Source: an uncultured Collinsella sp. (GTDB lineage: Bacteria; Actinomycetota; Coriobacteriia; Coriobacteriales; Coriobacteriaceae). From it: a stretch of 26,151 nucleotides of DNA. Made by a program: the position numbers and the translations under genes. This document shows positions 21,597-26,151 of this stretch, one piece after another (within the stretch, counting starts at the first letter, position 1; every line of letters begins with the position of its first letter). The notes under the pieces were generated by a model that worked only from the letters and a program-made list of their open reading frames with translations, ran no database searches and was not told the DNA's origin. The DNA lies in assembly GCA_900544465.1 (NCBI GenBank), contig UQVT01000005.1, forward strand, positions 1 to 26,151. Direction: 5' to 3'.

Positions 21597-21980
21597 CTAG
21601 AAACCAAAGCCAAAGCCCGTTCCGGTAATCGCCGAGTACATAAAGTAAACGTTGATCACGTTGAGAAACACGCCCGTGATGCAACCGTTGCGCAGGTAGC
21701 GCTCACACACGATGCGCGCCATGGTGGCGGAGTCATCATTGTTTTTTGCCTGGCGTCCCGCCGTAAAGTACGTCGCCACGCTCAGCAGCAGGTTGAGCAC
21801 CGGCAGTGCCAGCAGCTCGTAGCTCTTGCCCCAGCGCGTCACCTCGCCGGCGGCGTTAAACTTCGTTGCCACCTCGGGACCAATGTTGGGGATCACAAAC
21901 GCTGCAACCACCAACGGAATCACCGCAAGCACCAGCAGCGCGATGCCCATGTAGCCGGCTTTTTTGCCATATTTAAACAT
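21597..21980 (-). CDS. DUF1648 small membrane protein
   Basis: The 127 residues contain three transmembrane segments: GIALLVLAVIPLVVAAFVIP (about 11-30), LLALPVLNLLLSVATYF (about 56-72) and ITGVFLNVINVYFMYSA (about 101-117). Between the first two is the DUF1648 signature VATKFNAAGEVTRWGKS, the FNxxGxxxxWGxK pattern. The family includes SdpI-like immunity proteins, but most members, including this short form lacking the SdpI domain, have no known role. The C-terminus is a glycine/phenylalanine repeat, TGFGFGF. It starts 11 bases after the ychF stop and is probably co-transcribed with it. Confidence 0.85.
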   Translation of the reverse strand: MFKYGKKAGYMGIALLVLAVIPLVVAAFVIPNIGPEVATKFNAAGEVTRWGKSYELLALPVLNLLLSVATYFTAGRQAKNNDDSATMARIVCERYLRNGCITGVFLNVINVYFMYSAITGTGFGFGF

Positions 21981-21991
21981 GCGCGTCGCCC

Positions 21992-23068
<1,077 letters not shown>

Positions 23069-23111
23069 GACAGCTCCTTTTGGTACAGGTACTTCAAACC
23101 GTATAAGTATA

Positions 23112-23155
23112 GCGCCGCCGCAGCATCCGGGCGAATCCGGACACCGCGGCGGCGC
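23112..23155 (-). terminator. Hairpin between the GH4 gene and ychF
   Basis: GCGCCGCCGC and GCGGCGGCGC form a 10-bp GC stem enclosing a smaller inverted pair (TCCGG/CCGGA). It lies 41 bases beyond the GH4 stop. The following bases (TATACTTATAC on the minus strand) are not a U-run and may hold the -10 element of ychF. Confidence 0.55.
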
Positions 23156-23195
23156 AAATGAAGCAGAGATGCGTGAGAGTTCGAGACAGTAGTCC

Positions 23196-24539
23196 TTACT
23201 TAAGCTCGGGCCAGAAATCCTTGTTGGCCTCGATGAGCTCGTCCAGGATCTGCTTAGCAACGCTTGCCGAAGGAATGGTCTTGGAGAGCGTGAGCGCCTG
23301 CCAGAGCTTCTGGTAGCTGCCCTCGACCCAAGCCTGGACAACGAGCTTCTCAACGGAAACCTGCTGCTCCATCAGGCCCTTCTGGAACTGCGGAATCGGG
23401 CCCTGGCAGATCTTCTCAAAGCCGTTGGAACCGACGATGCAAGGCACCTCGACCATGGCCGTCGGGTCGAAGTTGGGCACAGCGCCATCGTTGGGGACGA
23501 TCAGCAGGAAGCGCTCGAGCGTGTTCTCGGCCAGTGCGCAGGCAAGGTCGACGATGTAGTTGGCATGTACATCCGGCTCAAAGCCGCCGTCCTTGGCAGT
23601 ACCCTTGGCGATGATGTCGCGGCAAGCGCCAAAGACCTTCTTCTCGCGGCCGTCCATAACCTCATTGGCGCGAGTGTAGTTGGGGTCAGACGTCTCGACG
23701 ACATAGTCCGGGTACAGGTAATACTTGAGGTAGGTGTTGGGAATCGTCTCGGGATCGACAGCATAGACATCCTTGGCCTTGCCGAAGGTGTGAATCCAGC
23801 TCTCCTCGACATGCTGCTCCTTACCGGCCTCGTGCTCGATGCCGTCCAGGTAGCCGTTCTTAGCCATGTGCTCCTTAATCTGCGGCATGAGGTCGTTGCC
23901 ATCCTTGTCGTAGATTTTGCTCCACCAACCAAAGTGGTTGAGGCCGTAGTAGCTATACTGCAGCTCGCGACGATCCTTGATGCCGCACATACGGCTCATC
24001 TTATCCATGAGGTCGATCGGCATGTCGCAGATGTTGATGATGCGGCTGTTGGGGCGCAGCACGCGGCAGGCCTCGGCGACGATGGCCGCGGGGTTGGAGT
24101 AGTTGAGCATCCAGGCGTTGGGGCTGTACTTCTCCATGTAGTCGAGGATCTCGATGACACCACCGATGGAGCGCATGCCGTAGGCGATACCGCCGGCACC
24201 GCAGGTCTCTTGACCAACGCAGCCGTACTTGAGAGGAATCTTCTCGTCGAGCTCACGCATGGCGTACAGGCCAACGCGGATGTGAGCGAGGACGAAGTCA
24301 GTACCGGTAAAAGCGGTCTCGGGGTCGGTGGTGTAGTTGAACTCAACCTCGGGGGCGTTCTCGTGGAAGTAGATCTCGCAGGCCTTGGCCACGGTCTCCT
24401 GGCGCTCGGCGTTGTTGTCGTAGAAGGTCACCTTGTTGACCGGGAAGCGGTCGCGCTCCTCGAGCAGCATCAGGGCAATGCCCGGGGTAAAGGTGGAGCC
24501 ACCGCCGGCAATGGTCACGGCATAGTTCTTCTTGGACAT
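23196..24539 (-). CDS. GH4 6-phospho-alpha-glucosidase (maltose-6'-phosphate type)
   Basis: This cytoplasmic NAD- and metal-dependent hydrolase splits phosphorylated alpha-glucosides delivered by a PTS. Its 447 residues match the GlvA/MalH subfamily. The NAD-binding loop IAGGGSTFTPGI is at 10-21, NYSNPAA at 146-152, the metal ligands are C171 in NICDMPIDL and H202 in GLNHFGWW, with D172 as catalytic acid. The CDMP tetrapeptide is the mark of alpha-type enzymes; beta-type enzymes have CNVP-like sequences there. The ribosome binding site GAGGAGG is strong. The PTS EIICB gene is immediately upstream on the same strand with 156 bases between, so both form one maltose/alpha-glucoside operon. Confidence 0.94.
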   Translation of the reverse strand: MSKKNYAVTIAGGGSTFTPGIALMLLEERDRFPVNKVTFYDNNAERQETVAKACEIYFHENAPEVEFNYTTDPETAFTGTDFVLAHIRVGLYAMRELDEKIPLKYGCVGQETCGAGGIAYGMRSIGGVIEILDYMEKYSPNAWMLNYSNPAAIVAEACRVLRPNSRIINICDMPIDLMDKMSRMCGIKDRRELQYSYYGLNHFGWWSKIYDKDGNDLMPQIKEHMAKNGYLDGIEHEAGKEQHVEESWIHTFGKAKDVYAVDPETIPNTYLKYYLYPDYVVETSDPNYTRANEVMDGREKKVFGACRDIIAKGTAKDGGFEPDVHANYIVDLACALAENTLERFLLIVPNDGAVPNFDPTAMVEVPCIVGSNGFEKICQGPIPQFQKGLMEQQVSVEKLVVQAWVEGSYQKLWQALTLSKTIPSASVAKQILDELIEANKDFWPELK

Positions 24540-24637
24540 GATGTCCTCCTCATTCTGGCCGCTTGCTCAATCCGTCCCCGCACGCGGCCTTGCGCGGTTT
24601 GGAATTGTTACCTAGAAGTGGAGTTTTTTATCTCTAG

Positions 24638-24677
24638 AATCGGCCTTGCGGTGCATACCGGCTCTACAAGGCCGATT
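24638..24677 (-). other. Intercistronic hairpin between EIICB and GH4
   Basis: AATCGGCCTTG and CAAGGCCGATT form a perfect 11-bp stem with an 18-base loop, 18 bases beyond the EIICB stop. No U-tract follows on the minus strand, so it is more likely a processing or stability element, or a weak attenuator, allowing different expression of the two genes. The remainder of 24540-24695 is non-coding. Confidence 0.5.
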
Positions 24678-24695
24678 GTTTCGATGGACGATGGT

Positions 24696-26081
24696 TTACA
24701 GAAGACTCTCGAACTTCAGAAGACTCTCGAACTTCTCGCGAACCTGCGGGACGGTAAGGCCGATGATGACCTGGATTGACTGACCTTGGACCACCAAGCC
24801 ATGCGTACCGATCGCCTTGAAGGAAGCCTCGGGTGCAACGACGCCCTTGTCCTTGACGTTAACGCGCAGACGGGTAGCGCAGTTCGTTACATCGATGATG
24901 TTATCCGCGCCACCGAGCAGATCGAGGATGTTCTCGGCAAGCACCAAGCGCTCATCATCTTTACTCTGGGCGACCGATTTGCCAGCACCGCCCTGCTTTT
25001 GCTTGTAGTCGGCCTTGGACTTGAGCTCGACCTCAACATCGTCATCCTCGCGACCGGGGGTCTTAAAGTCGAACTTGACGATCAGGAAATGGAAGACCAC
25101 GACCCAAAGAGCGGTAAAGCACAGACCGACAAGGATGGAGATGGCGTACTGCAGACCGTGTGCGGCCCAAAGGGGCAGCCAGTCCCACGAGAGCATCGAG
25201 ATGATGCCGCCGTCGAAGATGCCCACGACGCCAAGGAGGTTTTGAGCCATGCAGCCGAGCGCTCCGAGCACGCAGTGGACGACGAACAGGCCGGGCGCAA
25301 TGAACAGGAAGGTAAAGTCAAGCGGCTCGGTGATACCGCAAAGCATAGCGGTAAGGGTGACCGGGATCAGCAGAGCCTTGACGCGCTGCTTGCGCTCGGG
25401 TTTGGCGGTCATATAAAACGCAATGGCGACGCCAAGCGAGCCGAAGACCTTAGTCCAACCAGGGCAGGTATAGGCAGCCCAGGGTGCGGCATCCTTAAGA
25501 GCAATGCTCGGATCGGCAGCCAGTTGGGGCAGGATGTTGGCCCAAGCAGCAAAGATGCCGCCGTTGACCGCCGCGTTGTCGTAATAGAACGGCGTATAGA
25601 TAAAGTGGTGCAGGCCTGTAGGGATCAGCACGCGCTCGAAGAAAGCAAAGACACCCACGCCGAACGTACCGGCGGAAAGGATGAATCCCTGGAAGGCAGA
25701 GATAGCAGCCTGAACATGCGGCCACACCAGGCAGGCGATAAGAGCGACCGGAACCATAACGAAGAAACCGATCATATAGATGAACACGGAGCCCGAGAAC
25801 ACGCCCAGCCACTCAGGAAGTTCGGTGTCGAAGTACTTGTTGTGAAGCATCGTGGCGATACCTGAAATGATAAGCGCGCCCATGATGCCCATATCAAGCG
25901 TTTTGATGCTTGCGATAGTGGCAAGACCAGTACCACTGCCTGCCTCGACAGAGTAGTCGACGCCAAAGACAGGGCCCCACTGCCCCAAGATTGTGCTTAC
26001 AAAGTAGTTGAAGGTAAGATAGATGGCCAAAGCCTCCATGCAGCAGCGAGCGTTCTGCTTGTTCGCGAGCGAGATTGGCAA
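24696..26081 (-). CDS. PTS glucose/maltose-family EIICB, N-terminus missing
   Basis: This is the membrane sugar transporter of the alpha-glucoside operon. Visible parts are the IIC core with family landmarks LANKQNARCCMEALAIYLTFNYF, FFERVLIPTGLHHFIYTPF, GITEPLDFTFLFIAPGLFVVH and FDFKTPGRED, then a linker and a IIB domain with the phosphorylated cysteine in DVTNCATRLRVNVKD and an end GQSIQVIIGLTVPQVREKF. Compared with MalX-type proteins, about 75 residues (the first one or two membrane spans) are missing: homology begins at ALTLFCVALPIS, and an in-frame TAA lies at 26115-26117. The TTG at 26081 is the longest-frame start but lacks a clear ribosome binding site. No IIA domain is fused; a separate glucose-type IIA would be needed. 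It may be a pseudogene. Confidence 0.82.
   Translation of the reverse strand: MPISLANKQNARCCMEALAIYLTFNYFVSTILGQWGPVFGVDYSVEAGSGTGLATIASIKTLDMGIMGALIISGIATMLHNKYFDTELPEWLGVFSGSVFIYMIGFFVMVPVALIACLVWPHVQAAISAFQGFILSAGTFGVGVFAFFERVLIPTGLHHFIYTPFYYDNAAVNGGIFAAWANILPQLAADPSIALKDAAPWAAYTCPGWTKVFGSLGVAIAFYMTAKPERKQRVKALLIPVTLTAMLCGITEPLDFTFLFIAPGLFVVHCVLGALGCMAQNLLGVVGIFDGGIISMLSWDWLPLWAAHGLQYAISILVGLCFTALWVVVFHFLIVKFDFKTPGREDDDVEVELKSKADYKQKQGGAGKSVAQSKDDERLVLAENILDLLGGADNIIDVTNCATRLRVNVKDKGVVAPEASFKAIGTHGLVVQGQSIQVIIGLTVPQVREKFESLLKFESLL
24699..24734. repeat. 18-bp tandem duplication at the EIICB C-terminus
   Basis: The 18 bases CAGAAGACTCTCGAACTT occur twice in direct tandem just before the stop codon, giving KFESLL-KFESLL at the protein end. 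The copies are identical, so the duplication is recent. Confidence 0.95.
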
Positions 26082-26127
26082 CGCTACGCAAAACAGTGTT
26101 AGCGCCGGGCGATTTTAGCCGCTAATA

Positions 26128-26143
26128 GTCAAACTATTTTGAC
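26128..26143. promoter_or_regulatory. Short palindrome near the window end
   Basis: GTCAAA, CTAT, TTTGAC is a perfect 6+6 inverted repeat. It lies where the missing first part of EIICB should be, so it either belongs to new upstream sequence joined to the truncated gene or is chance. Confidence 0.25.
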
Positions 26144-26151
26144 CAATCCCG

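Overview
The window looks like a gut Coriobacteriia chromosome, most likely Collinsella or a close relative. This is inferred from GC-rich coding, from phosphotransferase (PTS) systems with Firmicutes-style regulators in an otherwise actinobacterial gene set, and from the gene families present. No rRNA, tRNA, CRISPR array or intact insertion sequence is visible. Base composition is a mosaic: the left part is very GC-rich, bases ~3.37-5.3 kb are clearly poorer in GC, and the right third has the more moderate composition of the housekeeping genes.

Layout. (1) 1-2641, + strand: the end of a membrane permease, then an OmpR-type response regulator and a HisKA sensor kinase, an arrangement like lantibiotic/antimicrobial-peptide detoxification modules. 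(2) 2642-5321: a scrap zone with a truncated HTH (excisionase-like) gene, a truncated DUF3800 gene, and a decaying lower-GC operon of three SAM methyltransferases that interrupts DUF3800. The operon has an operator-like inverted repeat at its front. (3) 5404-12899, - strand: a large PRD/AAA+ LevR-type regulator followed by a mannose-family PTS (IIB, IIC, IID, IIA), a GH172 (DUF2961) enzyme and a ROK fructokinase. Together they suggest uptake of a fructose-containing disaccharide or difructose anhydride, cleavage inside the cell, and phosphorylation of the fructose released. (4) 13075-13828: a broken mtnN (MTA/SAH nucleosidase) and gene debris. (5) 13829-17545, - strand: a DUF4365 nuclease-like protein paired with a HEPN-like small protein (a candidate defence module), next to an AAA_14/DUF4143 ATPase. 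(6) 17747-17968: a GyrI-like fragment and a strong hairpin. (7) 18002-23068, conserved genes: guaA, divergent cytoplasmic L-asparaginase, a small Xre repressor divergent from an unknown gene across a perfect 24-bp palindrome, DUF1648 and ychF. (8) 23196-26151, - strand: a GH4 6-phospho-alpha-glucosidase downstream of a glucose-family EIICB whose N-terminus is missing.

Most notable: the GH172/fructokinase/Man-PTS operon under a LevR relative that has lost its sigma-54 contact motif and Walker B acidic residues; the DUF4365 + HEPN-like pair; a frameshift in mtnN that looks copied from the opposite arm of a quasi-palindrome; and several palindromes placed on -10 elements or Shine-Dalgarno sequences.
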